Positions 45,585-56,381 of a DNA stretch of 64,000 bases are shown here, piece by piece (the stretch's first letter is position 1; each line of letters begins with the position of its first letter). The position numbers were made by a program, and so were the translations under genes. The notes under the pieces were generated by a model that saw only the letters and a list, made by a program, of their open reading frames with translations, was not told where the DNA came from and did not search any database. Source of the stretch: Erigeron canadensis (lineage: Eukaryota; Streptophyta; Magnoliopsida; Asterales; Asteraceae); contig NC_057763.1 in assembly GCF_010389155.1 (NCBI RefSeq), forward strand, positions 11,036,649-11,100,648, written 5' to 3'.

Positions 45585-46205
45585 GTGGGTAATTTATGTG
45601 TAAACTTTTGCAATGTTACGAGAGATGACTTAGTACAATTTTTAGACCAATATAGATTTCCCGTAGGCTATCATTACACCCTTCCCCGCCTCTCTGATAA
45701 TGTGAGGATGGTTCCGGTGGGTAAAGTGACATTGTACATGGCTATGTTTGAGATATCGAATGTTTGCTTGCCATTTACTACTTTTTTCCTTGAGGTTCTT
45801 AAACATTTTAAGTGTCATATCTCTCAATTGACCCCCTTCAGAGCCCTTAGAATAACTATGTTCGAAGCTGTATGTCGCGCACACAATACGGAGCCTACGG
45901 TGGGCGACTTTCATAAGTTCTACTGTTTAGGAGCTGATGGGGATTGGTCAGAAAAGACCCGGTTCCATGCTTACGGAGTGTATTTACAGCATAACCGCTT
46001 CCATTAAAAGCTGGAAGAAAAGGTTCTTTTATGCCGACGCCTCCATTGTACCCGCTGCATATCCATCTCTACTAAACATGAAGGGCCATGCTCGTGGCAC
46101 CCTTGCGGACAATAAAACCGAGATTGAATTTAACCGAGAATTGATAGAGAAACTTTGTCGTTTGCCGGAGGCTGTCTTATATTTGGCGAAACTCAGCGAA
46201 GTATG
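45585..46205 (+). pseudogene. Antisense extra ORF of outer Tat element, first part
   Basis: MGNLCVNFCNVTRDDLVQFL then FEISNVCLPFTTFFLEVLKH, LRITMFEAVCRAHNTEPTVG and, after a frameshift near 45990, IKSWKKRFFYADASIVPAAY. The same order appears in the antisense ORF of the inner element (LLEILDYFEVHIS, FEVMCRAYGGEP, RDWKSDFVFMKSSFFP). It resembles the plant 'putative gypsy-type transposon' domain of unknown role. It ends mid-codon at the target site of the inner element. Confidence 0.75.
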
Positions 46206-46638
46206 TGATGGTGTACCCATCCTGTGACACAAAGAGCCTGCCTCTCGAAAGATTAACAGAATACCCTGCGGAGCAAAGGAACGCCAGATATCACATAACG
46301 CAATAAAGGAAGGAACTAATTATCCATAAATAAGGGGATTTGATTCCCTCCTCAAAAGCAGATAATTAAGGAAAAAGTTGAAGCCGATCGAAGACCTAGG
46401 AAACCCTAGAGAAAGTCTACTTTTGGCGCCAAACATTTCCCGCTCGAATTATCTGCTATAAATAGGAGCTCATAAGACCTTCAAGAGATAACACAACACG
46501 TTCACATACATTATTACAAATAATCTTGTTCAATTTGCATAAAGAGGCTAGAACCCTACCTTCGGGGAATCACCAATAAACAATCCAAGCACACCAATCA
46601 CCCCATCTTCATCCTAACCCCGGTTCGGTGTACAAACA
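46206..46638 (+). repeat. 5' LTR of inner Tat element
   Basis: 433 bp from TGATGGTGTACCCATC to GTGTACAAACA. A TATA box lies at 46457-46464, with E2F-like sites 14-35 bp upstream of it. Confidence 0.95.
46422..46443 (+). promoter_or_regulatory. E2F-like site cluster in LTR
   Basis: TTTGGCGCCAAA (46422-46433) is palindromic and reads TTTGGCGC on both strands, and TTTCCCGC follows at 46436-46443. All three fit the E2F consensus TTTSSCGS. Both LTRs retain the cluster just upstream of their TATA box. The role in S-phase expression is an inference. Confidence 0.6.
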
Positions 46639-46640
46639 TT

Positions 46641-46660
46641 AGGCGCCATCCGTGGGACCC
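46641..46660 (+). promoter_or_regulatory. Primer-binding region of inner Tat element
   Basis: AGGCGCCATCCGTGGGAC lies directly inside the 5' LTR, like the tRNA-primer sequence of Tat/Ogre-type elements. I cannot say which tRNA it pairs with. Confidence 0.6.
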
Positions 46661-46721
46661 GGCATTCAGATCCCTCAAACTCTCAATCCTGTTTTTTATG
46701 ACGAACCGATATTTAGGAGAA

Positions 46722-49094
46722 ATGGCCGACATTCCTAACTCCTAACAAAACACACAAGCCATTGGAAATGCCCCTGCCGGAAACACCCCGCTTGGACCAG
46801 ATTCAACAACTGCAGCACCGCGTCATGATGATCAACAGGCCGATCGTCAGGGAGACCAGAACCCCGACCTGTCGACACAACCAGGGGGAGACCATGGGAT
46901 GTTCTCGTTAGGATCCCCTCAAAGAAGCCTGCCTCTATTCAACCCGGATTATGTCCTCCGAAATTATGATCACATTCAAAGAACAATGAGGCATTTAAGG
47001 AGGATCGGGGCCCTAGGCAGCACCAGCAGAGTGCTAGATTTCGACGAAGCAACAGAGGAGGAGTACGACCCAGTGACGCCACTTAGGAGACTCCCCCAAG
47101 GTGGGGTCCGAAACCCTTATGGCTTCGAGATCAACAGTGAAGGCCTCCGGACACAAACTCTTTCGGATCGGAGGTCGCTCCAAATCAATGAAATTCCCAG
47201 GAACGAAACGCCTTTGTCCCCTAGGGATTCTCAGGGACGAACAAGTTCCGGAGCCCCTCGGGCTAATGATCTAAGGAGTGATGCCATTCGAGAACCCGAA
47301 AGGTATCCGAATAGTCGAAGCTTTTTGTATGAAGGAGACGCCCGTAGGTACGATGCTCATGCACACAGGCCTGAGCCCTCGGGCGACTATGCCAAGGAAG
47401 CTACATCCCAATGGCCACGGAGGACCCCCACAGCGTAGAAAGACGTGCCACCGACCCTGGGCCACATGATTTACCGAGACAAAGGGCGCAGGTCATCCAG
47501 AACCCGCTAGAGTTACAGACGGTGGGATGCAACATCGAAGACTCTCCGTTCGTAGCATGGATACAAAGCTATCCCCTCCCGAAGGACTTAAAGTATCCCT
47601 CTCACCTAGGGACATACGATGGGAAGAGCGACCCCGACGATTTCTTGGAGGCATTCGATGGGGTATCGGAAGTGAAGGTCTGGAACGCCCCAGTTGCGTG
47701 CCGAGCCTTCAAACACCTTTTCAAAGGAGACGCTAGGGAATGGCTGAAGAGTGTAGCGAAGGGATCCATCACCAGTTTCGATGACCTCAAAGAAAAATTC
47801 CGGGCGCGCTTCAGCCAACAAAAGAAGCACAAGAAGCTCCATGTGGCTGCCCACGGGATAATGCAGGGGGACACAGAAGGAAGCAGGACATTTTTAGATC
47901 AATTTAATCATGAAACTGAAGACATAATGGACTTACCTGAGTCCCAGAGGATCTCAGCACTGCTACATGGCCTTTGGAGCTCAGGAGATAATGGTCGAAT
48001 TCTTATACAGAGATCTCCCAAATACCTATGAAGCGGTCCAAAAAAGGGCTTATGTGTACCTAGATGCCAGGGACACCGCCTCGAAAGGGAACGCCAACCC
48101 TTCACCGGACAAAGAATCCCCTGCGGGACGAAAAGGCAAATGGGGGAACGAGAAAGATTACAAGACCTCCCGGTATAACCCTTATTACAAAGAAGAAAAG
48201 GGGCAAGTCAAGATTAATCTTCCGGAAATGTATAAGAGTCCAAGGGAGATACTGCTTACTGAATCCGTCGCGAAGGCCTTCCCAACGCCACCCAGACTAA
48301 GTGGGAGAGATAGAAGGGAACCTGAGAAATATTGTGAGTTCCACAGGGACAATGGACACGACACTAACAACTGCTGGCAACTCCGAAGGGCCATCGAAGA
48401 AGCAATTAACGAAGGAAAGCTGTCACACTTGGTCAAAACCGTACGACAGCAGCAAAAGAAAGAAGAAGACCCGGAGGAAAAGAAAAAAGGACCCGAAAAA
48501 ACTATTTATACGGTCGTCAAAAAGAAAACAAGGGAAGAACGTCCGTTCCCGAAGACATATAGGGGAAACACGACATACATCACATTTCCTTCTATCTGCA
48601 ACACCCGGGCCTTTCGTGACCCACTTACCATCACAGCGATGCTCGAAATTTCAAAAGTGAAAGGAATATGTGTAGACACGGGAAGTGAATGTGATGTTGT
48701 TTACGAAAAAGCCTTTTGGAAGCTAAACCATGTGTCACGAATGAACTTTAAAAGGACTAATGCTCTGGTCCAGGGATATTCAGGAGGAACCGAGAAGCCC
48801 ATCGAAAAGCTAACAGCGAAAGTGACCATCGGGAAAGGGCGTTGTGAACGCACAGAAAAAATATCGTTCCTCGTGGTACAGGGAGACTCACCCTTTGAAG
48901 CAATATTAGGAAGACCTGCAATTCAGAAATTTGAAATGATCCCCTCCGTAATGCACGGAATGATTAAATACCAGACGAACGGAGGAATTGGAACTTTGAT
49001 GACAAAGGAAAGAAAAAGGACCGTAGAAGGACATGACGGGCCACACTGGCTATCATGGAGCGAAGGACCTTACCTTGGACGATTGAACGCGTAA
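46722..49094 (+). pseudogene. Tat Gag and aspartic protease
   Basis: A likely start ATG at 46722 (MADIPNS) is followed by a stop after seven codons, then an open frame to 47438 with Pro/Arg-rich sequence. Two frame changes follow near 47420 and 47970. Gag signatures: PKDLKYPSHLGTYDGKSDPD, RAFKHLFKGDAREWLKSVAK and FRARFSQQKKHKKLHVAAHG of the retrotrans_gag family. A zinc finger CEFHRDNGHDTNNC lies near 48334. Protease: GICVDTGSECDVVYEKAF (DTG catalytic triad) and EAILGRPAIQKF. The frame ends at 49094 and nothing resembling RT follows. Confidence 0.9.
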
Positions 49095-49741
49095 TATCTA
49101 TCTCGCAAAAGTTACTTTATCTTTTTAATTTTTCATTTTGAAAATGCCTAAAGGCTACGGTATGTAACCTTCCCTTTATTTAATAAAGGCTTGCTTCCTT
49201 TTTTCCACAAAATAAAATGAGTGCCGAAAGCACCCTAAATGGGGACGCCCATATCACTTGAATATTCCGGAAATTTTTTTTTAAGAGGACAGGAATTCAT
49301 AAGAATTCAGGATAGTCCCAAATATCTACACCACCACTGGGTATATATCCATAAACAAACATGCTAAATATTCGTAGATATTCATAACACAAAAAAGCTA
49401 AATAAATGGCAAACCTGCAAAGCCAAAAAAGGCTTTAAAGCACCTACAAGCAAAAAACAGGAAACAAGACAATAACAAAGCTACATATTGACGGCTATAA
49501 ATATTTACATAGTCAGTTTGGAATCGTTTCCCAAACCTGCAAAATATCCACCTGCATCATATAGCAGAATATCCACAACCACACAAACAAAGAAAAGTAA
49601 ATTGTCCAGACAGCACTACAAGCTGCGAAAAGTAATAAAGATGTTCAAATGGCACAGACGCCAATCCAAGGCACACAGGCCTGCAAATACTTCATTATGG
49701 GTCAGCCTCAGTATCTGGAACGATGGTGTCGGGAACAATCT
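49095..49741 (+). other. Spacer between protease and antisense ORF
   Basis: Non-coding, AT-rich; no RT, RNase H or integrase sequence is recognisable on either strand. This is where pol has been lost. Confidence 0.6.
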
Positions 49742-51608
49742 TCAACAAGTCATCCACAGCAGCGGTTGGATCAGCGACAACCTTGGCCAGGTAAGGAAAG
49801 ACGGCGTCCTTCCACTTCTGGTCCACAAGGTCCACTTAGTGAGTAGCATCAGCAACATAGCCCTGCACCTAACATCGCACTTCCCCTCCACCGCAAATTC
49901 ATCCAACACGGTGGCTCTCTCCTCAGCCCTCCCTGCGGACGTCAACTCACCCAACAACTGCCTTACCTCGTCAGAATACAGCAATGATTTGCAAACATGG
50001 GGAATGACCTCTGTTACAAGCCTGGCCTTTTCCTCCTTTAGCATATTCAACTCATCACGAAGGGCCCTACAAGTGCTCTGTTCCACAACCAACTCCTGAT
50101 TAACCTTCTCAACAGCTTCACCACGAACAAGATTCCCAACTTTCAGATCATTCATTTTCTGTTTCAAATCTTGCACAATATCAGAGGACTCCACAGACGT
50201 GACAAACCGAGCTTCCTTCGCCTTTATATCATCAATGGTAGCCAACATAGACTGCACCTCAAGACTCTTCTACCTGAGATCCAGGGACATCCTTGTAAAA
50301 CTCTTGGCAGCAACAGAATCCAAGTATGAGCGCAATTGGCGATCCTTCTTGAAAACCTTCAGAAAAGTCTCATTATCCATGGAATCAATCTTCTTCACAT
50401 CCTCGACATTCATATCCTCACCTTCCATCTAACCAAACATACCTTGGGAACCTACAAGAAAGGAAAGCACTCAGATAACAAAAAAAAAAGAAAAAAAAAA
50501 AAGAAAGAAGAAGCAAACAACAGAATACCTGTTTTTGAATAAGAAGGCTTTCGGAATTCAGCAGCCTTCACATCCTCTCCAACCTTCCTCCTCTTCACAC
50601 GACTGGCAATAGTGTTGGGTATAGAGCTTTCGCCTTTCTTCTTCCTCTTATCTGTAGCAGAGACCTCTACAACCTCAAGGTCCAAAACATTGGCACTAGA
50701 GCCAGAAGGGTTCACAGAACTAGAAATCTCAGGAACATCGTTTTGGACACCAGTAGATTCAGCATTTTGGGATGGATTATCAGCAACATTACTTCTTTGT
50801 CCTCCAGAAGGTACCACAGTTACTTCCTTCACTCCCTTTTTCACAAACTTTCTGAACGTCATCTCTGCAAAACTAATAGACAACATAAAAACAAGCAAAA
50901 CATATCTCCTCAGGAAACACAAGACAATGAGCCTTACCATCAATATCTACACCACCAGGAAGAAAATCAATCACTTTCGCTTTATATAAAACAACATCAA
51001 GATATGCAACAACCCTTATAGGATTAGAGCGGGTATATCGACAAAAATCATCAACAACAAACTCAGGAACAGGGTGCTCATATTTTTGATGAATATGTAG
51101 CAAATTCTTATCCACCACAGAATCAAAACTAGGGGGAAAAAAAGAAGACTTCATAAAAACAAAATCGCTTTTCCAATCACGAATGTCTAAACCTCCTCTC
51201 AAAAAACAACCATACTTGTTACGATTTCCAACAGTAACCCAGTCACCATATGGACAAGTCTGCACGAAATGCCTAAGAAGATCAAATGACGGCTCCCCAC
51301 CGTAAGCCCTACACATAACCTCAAAAGCTACTATCCTCGACAAACCTAACGGGGTGTCAGTTGAGATATGCACCTCAAAATAGTCCAATATTTCCAAGAG
51401 AAAAGATGAAAAAGGATACCTAACATTCCCTTCAGACATCGACTTTATATAAAAACCAACATAACCCTCTGGTGAGGTTAAAACAGTCTCGCCGTCAGTC
51501 AGAATTCTAAAAGATGCTATCCTACCAGGAAAGTACTTTATCTACAAATTTCTCTAATCTCGACCGAATGACGGTCGATTCGTTGATCTCGATACCAGAT
51601 TTTGCCAT
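49742..51608 (-). pseudogene. Antisense extra ORF of inner Tat element, intron-containing
   Basis: Starts MAKSGIEINESTVIRSRLEK at 51608, with a frameshift near 51525, and continues SSFLLEILDYFEVHIS, FEVMCRAYGGEPSFD, GDWVTVGNRNKYGCFLRG and FCRYTRSNPIRVVAYLD. A GT-AG intron (50937-50865) joins GGVDID to MTFRKFVKKGVKEVTV in phase. A second donor (ACAG/GTATTC, near 50528) and acceptor (CTTGTAG, near 50451) suggest another intron. The C-terminal part (QSMLATIDDIKAKEARF, LRDELNMLKEEKARLV) is predicted coiled coil. A basic KRRK motif sits near 50590. Homologous to 45585-46205 and 52397-54154. Confidence 0.75.
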
Positions 51609-51762
51609 CGGAAAAACAAGAATGAAAACAAACTTAGAAGGGGGAAAGAAGAGCGTACCTAAGCAAAAGAAATCAGAGGATAATTGCGCCAGAAACCCTA
51701 AGAGAGAGAGAGAGATATTTTTGACGGTTGAAATAATGAAGAAAAAGGGGAAAATCAAATTT

Positions 51763-51772
51763 GTATATATAC
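51763..51772 (-). promoter_or_regulatory. TATA-like box of the inner antisense ORF
   Basis: GTATATATAC lies about 155 bp upstream of the ATG at 51608 on the minus strand, matching the spacing of the outer copy's TATA box. Confidence 0.5.
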
Positions 51773-51951
51773 CCGAGAGCCGTTAAATTAGGGCACCTTG
51801 AGATACGAGCCAACCTACCAAGATTAATTAACCCTTCAAATCAATTTAAGATCAAAAATATAGGATAGGAATTTACAGAAAAACCCCCTGAAGGAATAAG
51901 AACGACAAGAAAAGCCCAAGACCACTAGTCTTTTGCAAAACTAATCCCTTT

Positions 51952-51962
51952 GGGCTGGGGGG
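51952..51962 (+). promoter_or_regulatory. Polypurine tract of inner Tat element
   Basis: GGGCTGGGGGG lies directly before the 3' LTR; the same tract precedes the outer element's LTR on the minus strand. Confidence 0.85.
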
Positions 51963-51964
51963 TT

Positions 51965-52396
51965 TGATGGTGTACTCATCCTGTGACACAAAGAGCCTGC
52001 CTCTCGAAAGATTAACAGAATACCCTGCGGAGCGAAGGAACGCCAGATATCACATAACGCAATAAAGGAAGGAACTAATTATCCATAAATAAGGGGATTC
52101 GATTCCCTCCTCAAAAGCAGATAATTAAGGAAAAAGTTGAAGCCGATCGAAGACCTAGGAAACCCTAGAGAAAGTCTACTTTTGGCGCCAAACATTTCCC
52201 GCTCGAATTATCTCCTATAAATAGGAGCTCATAAGACCTTCAAGAGATAACACAACACGTTCACATACATACTTACAAAAATCTTGTTCAATTGGCGTAA
52301 AGAGGCTAGAACCCTACCTTCGGGGAATCGCCAATAAAAAATCCAAGCACACCTATCACCCCATCTTCATCCTAACCCCGGTTCAGTGTACAAACA
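51965..52396 (+). repeat. 3' LTR of inner Tat element
   Basis: 432 bp, nearly identical to 46206-46638, with the same E2F-like cluster and TATA box. Confidence 0.95.
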
Positions 52397-54154
52397 ATAT
52401 GGTTATATCATCTAGCTGCTCCTAGGCTTGTTACTAATAAGGGGAAGGGTACGGGCCTTCCGACCCTTCCTATTAAGCTTTTGCATTACTTATGTTATTA
52501 TCATGTATTACTTTATTTGTTTGTATTTATTGCCATCTTAGGTATTACTTTGATGGTTATACTCATTTACTTGTTATATATGCTTTTATTAAGTTATGGA
52601 CTTCTTGGCGTACATGGGGAGTGATTTGGAGGATATTGATGTTGTCCCGAATCTTCTAGAGGGTAGATCTGTTCCAACAGTTGCGCAGGTGTCACATGAC
52701 AAGGATGTCACAGTCTTGCAAGATACTCCGGAGATTATTGCTCGTCGCAAGGATATTGAGGAAGATTATGCTAGGCAATTTTTGGTGAACAAAAATACTG
52801 ATAAGGAAGGAGTGGCGACCGGTGAAGCTTCTGGGAAAAAGATTGGTAAGAAGAGTGAATCTGAGAAGAAGGGTATCTCTAAACCTCGCAAGAAGACAAG
52901 ACAAAACATTGACATGGCATTGGATGAAGATGGAGACTAGAATGTGGAGGAGGACTTTGTTGCGGCCCCTCTAAGGCACGGAGCAGGTAAAAGTCCGACG
53001 GTTGTTAGAAAAATGAGGGAGAGTATAGATGATGAAGTTTATGATGTACAAGATTCTGAGGAGGAAGCTTCCAGACAAGGGTCGGAACCCTCTAGAGGTG
53101 CCCGACCTAAGTCTTCGCATGATGCGGAGGGTCCTAGATCTAGAGCTCCTTTCAAAGTTGTTTTTCCCAGTATCCCAAGTAACAGCCGTTTAGAAGAAGA
53201 TAAGGAAAAAGAGGATTATCTTGCTCGAATCATGGTTCCGGCCCGCCTTCAGGAGGTGGCTTTACTTTCCACCGGGGAGTTCTGAAGCTCACACAATGAA
53301 ACGTCCATTCCCTTTCTGTCGGAGCAGGTTCACCTTTGTACTATTTTACTTCGAATTACTTATTATTTGTTATCTTGTACTAAAAGGAATTTTGTTTTAT
53401 ATTTGATTACTAGAATGACTTTTGGTGTCAGTACGATTTGATGGAGGCGGAGTATGAGGAGTTGAAGAAAAATAACACGGCGTTGTGTCGGAAAGTCCGG
53501 AAGTTTGAGCTTGAGGATCCGAAGCTTCAAACGCAGAGGGTGGCTGCTATGGAAGCAGATAATGTGATGTTGAAGCAGTAAGTGGAGATAGCGGAGCTGA
53601 AGGTGAACGCTCATCGAAAAAAGATCGAGGATCTTGTTCAAGAAAAAACCAAGTTGGCTGATGATTTGTTTGAAGAAAAGGCAAAAGTGTGGCAGTTGGA
53701 GTTGGAGATAGGTGAGTATAAGAATGTTGAGAAAGACTTGCGGGATAAGCTTCAAGAGATGGACGAACATTTGGAAAAATTAACTGCGGACAAGGAGGAG
53801 CTTATTATAGGTATTCCCTCTATTTTTGATAAGCTTCGATTTAGCGGAGAGTTCGCATAAGAGATGGGAGTCGTGCAGGGTTGTGCCATGACGATCGGTT
53901 TTAACAAGGCCCTTAGGAAAGTTAAGGCGCAGGTTCCGGAGCTAGATATTACTCAGATCCCAGGCTACCAGAGAGGGAGCGTTGCAGCTCTTAAAGAAGC
54001 AACGCAAAGACTTGCTGAGAAAAGGTTTGAATATCTGAACGTGTTTGCTTCCGATGCTGACCTAACCGCTTTGGAGATTCTTTCCGTCCCTGTCGTGGCC
54101 TCCAGAGCTTCCCCCTCCGTCGCTCCTTCCGGGTCCATTGTCCAAAATCCTTGA
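52397..54154 (+). pseudogene. Antisense extra ORF of outer Tat element, second part
   Basis: Continues from 46205 in sense with YHLAAPRLVTNKGKG. After a possible intron MDFLAYMGSDLEDIDVVPNL begins a Lys/Glu-rich linker. A stop (52938) and a GT-AG intron (53328-53413) separate it from FWCQYDLMEAEYEELKKNN, a coiled-coil stretch (KKIEDLVQEKTKLADDLFEE). A stop at 53858 precedes GYQRGSVAALKEATQRLAEK and the end at 54154. It parallels the inner copy (linker, intron, coiled coil), so introns are a shared family feature. Confidence 0.7.
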
Positions 54155-54239
54155 ATATTTGAACAATTTGAAATTTGATTTGTAAGGCCTGTGTAGGCAG
54201 TGTACATTCTATTTCTTTATTTTATGCTCCGGTTTGTAA

Positions 54240-54900
54240 AGCCTTTGGTGGCTAGTACAATATTTTATCTGTCTCTTCTGTAGGCTACGCGTTTTAATGG
54301 TGAGACGCCGTAGCTAAAACAATATCTTTTTATGCATGTTCATTTGTTGATGTCTCATATATGTATGCCTGTTAAGGGGGGGGGGGTCTTGAGTTTTGCG
54401 AAGGTCCCCTTAGTGTGTTGCATGTGTATATATTAATTGGTGGCAAGACTATTGGGGTCCTGCGACGCAAGGTTGCGAGCCTATATGTCTGCATGAGTAG
54501 GCTAAGATTTAGCCGTAGCGTGTTTTAGATAGAATTTGGTATGATTGATTTGCGCAAGTTACTCATAAGCTTCCTGTTACGCAGGCTCCGATTAGCCGTA
54601 GCATATTTCATAAGCACTAGGTTGCGTAGGCTCCGGTTAGCTGTAGGAGCTTGCGATAAGTACTTAGAAAAATTTTCTAAGGTTTGTATTCACAATTTTG
54701 TAAGTATTACAAAGCGTAGGCTCCGGTTGGCCGTAGCTTGCTTTAATTTAATTAAGTACTTAGAAAAAATTCTAAGGTTTGTATGGTGGATCTCTTTGTA
54801 GGTGTTGAATTGCGTAGGCTTGTGGTAGGCCGTAGCATATTTATATTGATTCAATCTGGCCGCAGCCTGTTTACATAATGTGAGGGCGTAGCCTCATTTG
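54240..54900. repeat. Dispersed GCGTAGGCTCCGGTTAGCCG repeats
   Basis: At least eight variants of GCGTAGGCTCCGGTTAGCCG(TAGC) occur between the antisense ORF and integrase of the outer Tat element, for example near 54578, 54623, 54712, 54811 and 54855. Each includes GGCT...AGCC, able to form a short stem. Spacing is 40-100 bp. No coding function is apparent. Confidence 0.7.
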
Positions 54901-54915
54901 GTGGAATAAAAGAAA

Positions 54916-55510
54916 TTACAAATAGCATTTTTTTAACTGTGAACCATTCCATGTTCGTGGAAGGTCTTCTCCTTGCAATGTGGCAAGTTTGTAAGATCTA
55001 TTGCCGTAGGCTTCCATCACTTGATATGGGCCTTCCCATTGAGGTCCCAACTTTCCCGCCTTTTCAGCCTTGCTCGCGTCGTTATTCCTTAAAACATATT
55101 CTCCTGGCATGAAGGTCTCCTTCTTGACCCTTTGGTCGTAATATTTCTTGATTTGCGCTTTATAGGCTGCTTCCCAGATGGAGGCTACTTATCTCCTTTC
55201 TTCAAGTAATTCCAAATTCTGCCTGAGATGCTCTTCATTTTCACTTTCGTCATTGAATCTCCGGATGGTTGGTACACAGGCTTCGGCTGGGATCATCATT
55301 TCGGAGCCATACATCTTCTCCATTGCTTGATTTTGGAGTTGTTCGCAAAACCCATAGTACCTGGTGTAATTCGTCCAACCATCCGCTCTGGCATCTACCT
55401 AATCTCGTTTTAATTCACTATCTGTTTATTCGTTGCTTCCACCTGTCCATTAGACTGCGGATGGGCTACAGATGTGAACCTTTGTTGAATTTCTAAGTTT
55501 TTACAAATGT
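54916..55510 (-). pseudogene. Tat integrase C-terminal part
   Basis: On the minus strand CKNLEIQQRFTSVAHPQSNG leads to QVEATN, then RRFNDESENEEHLRQNLELL, and finally MPGEYVLRNNDASKAEKAGK with GPQWEGPYQVMEAYGN and YKLATLQGEDLPRTWN ending KKCYL*. These are the last catalytic block (HPQSNGQVEATN includes the catalytic Glu) and the C-terminal GPY/F-type region of gypsy integrase. Frame changes and a stop near 55195 break it. The upstream core is lost at 55515. Confidence 0.85.
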
Positions 55511-55515
55511 TAGTG

Positions 55516-56069
55516 CATGATTCTCGGTGACATGAGCATTCTAGATATGTGTTGTATATTTGTGTATAATTTCAAGTCATGTAATTATCTTGGTAATTAT
55601 CGTTCGTTTGTCTTAATATTACCCTGGCATATTTTGTGTAAGCCAATTGGGCTCCAAGTTATGTTTATATGATTGTTTATTATTTGTACTTTGCAGGTTT
55701 TAGACATTACATGTAAAGAGTCATTAAGTTAATATTGTTTCTACGTATTTACAGCAGTTGAGATATAAACTTTGTGTTGCTGCGTATTTACAGCAGTTTG
55801 AACATTAGTCTTATATACACACTTCCAATAGGTAATATTGTCGACAATGTTTCTGCGTATTCACAGCAGTTGAAGTGTGTCAAAGGCTAATGCTAGTTCT
55901 GCGTATCTTTACAGCAGTTAAAGCATTAGTTGAGTTAATGTCGGTTCTGCGTCTTAACAGCAGTAAAGACATTAACTCAGAGTACAATGTTGGTTCTGCG
56001 TCTTGACAGCAGTAAAATCATTTACTCACCATATCCTAAGTGTTATTTGAGGGTTCTTAGGAACAAGCA
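55516..56069. other. Unassigned region holding a hairpin array
   Basis: Sequence begins TGATTCTCGGTGACATGAGC immediately after Tat integrase homology stops. It has no ORF. The right half (55731-56030) is a hairpin array (separate entry). The copia LTR at 56070 was inserted at its right edge, following AAGCA. It may be part of another retroelement's leader. Confidence 0.5.
55731..56030. repeat. Hairpin array (TCTGCGT...ACAGCAG core)
   Basis: Six units with the conserved core TTCTGCGTNTTNACAGCAG and flanking arms that differ from unit to unit yet pair. Examples: CTAATGC/GCATTAG (around 55888-55931), GTTAATGTC/GACATTAAC (around 55936-55978) and GAGTA...AATG/CATTTACTC (around 55979-56026). The first two units have partial outer arms such as ATATAA/TTATAT. 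Confidence 0.85.
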
Positions 56070-56351
56070 TGTAATATAGCAGGAATCGTTCGTGTTCAGG
56101 TGCGGAAGTAAGGTGTATAACAATGGTGGATGTGTGTGTGTGTTAGTGTGTGTATTGAGAGAGACAGAGATATGTATTGAAAGCTTGGAAATACATTTTG
56201 CAATTTATGACTAAAAGGTTTTCAAAAGGTTAAGGCTTGAGGGGTATTTATACTCTAAGTAAATACATAAGCTCCCCCTCAACCTTATATTACATTTACA
56301 TAATAACAAAAATAAGGAAATACAACTAAGCATTATTTTGAATTTCTACCA
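56070..56351 (-). repeat. 3' LTR of pol-less copia element
   Basis: Minus strand TGGTAGAAATTC...ATATTACA, 282 bp, with TATAAATACCC near 56250-56240. Left flank on the plus strand is AAGCA. The layout is like the LTR at 6941-7251. Confidence 0.85.
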
Positions 56352-56363
56352 TTCTCCCCCTTA
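56352..56363 (-). promoter_or_regulatory. Polypurine tract
   Basis: Minus strand TAAGGGGGAGAA directly before the LTR. Confidence 0.9.
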
Positions 56364-56381
56364 GTGCTTGGTTGTCTTTAA

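Larger units (their letters stand above)
46206..52396 (+). mobile_element. Inner Ty3/Tat-lineage element: gag-protease plus antisense ORF, no RT or integrase
   Basis: LTRs at 46206-46638 and 51965-52396 are about 97% identical by eye (around 14 differences). Flanks GTATG (46201) and ATATG (52397) look like a 5-bp target duplication with one change. Order inside: primer region GGCGCCATCCGTGGGA, Gag with CHHC-type finger and protease (to 49094), a spacer, an antisense ORF (51608-49742) and polypurine tract. RT, RNase H and integrase are absent, so it depends on another element. Confidence 0.9.
44566..55515 (-). mobile_element. Outer Ty3/Tat-lineage element, split by a second Tat element
   Basis: On the minus strand, integrase C-terminal sequence (55510-54916) is followed by a spacer, an extra ORF in antisense (on the plus strand, 45585-46205 and 52397-54154), a G-rich polypurine tract (45066-45054) and a 3' LTR (45053 to about 44566). 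Gag, protease, RT, the integrase N-terminus and the 5' LTR are missing. An antisense extra ORF behind pol is a known property of some Tat elements. The inner element at 46206-52396 interrupts the extra ORF. Confidence 0.78.

Noticed and set aside
47602..48436. Minus-strand ORFs opposite Tat Gag
   Set aside because: Shadows of the Gag frames; no family resemblance, unlike the antisense ORF at 49742-51608.
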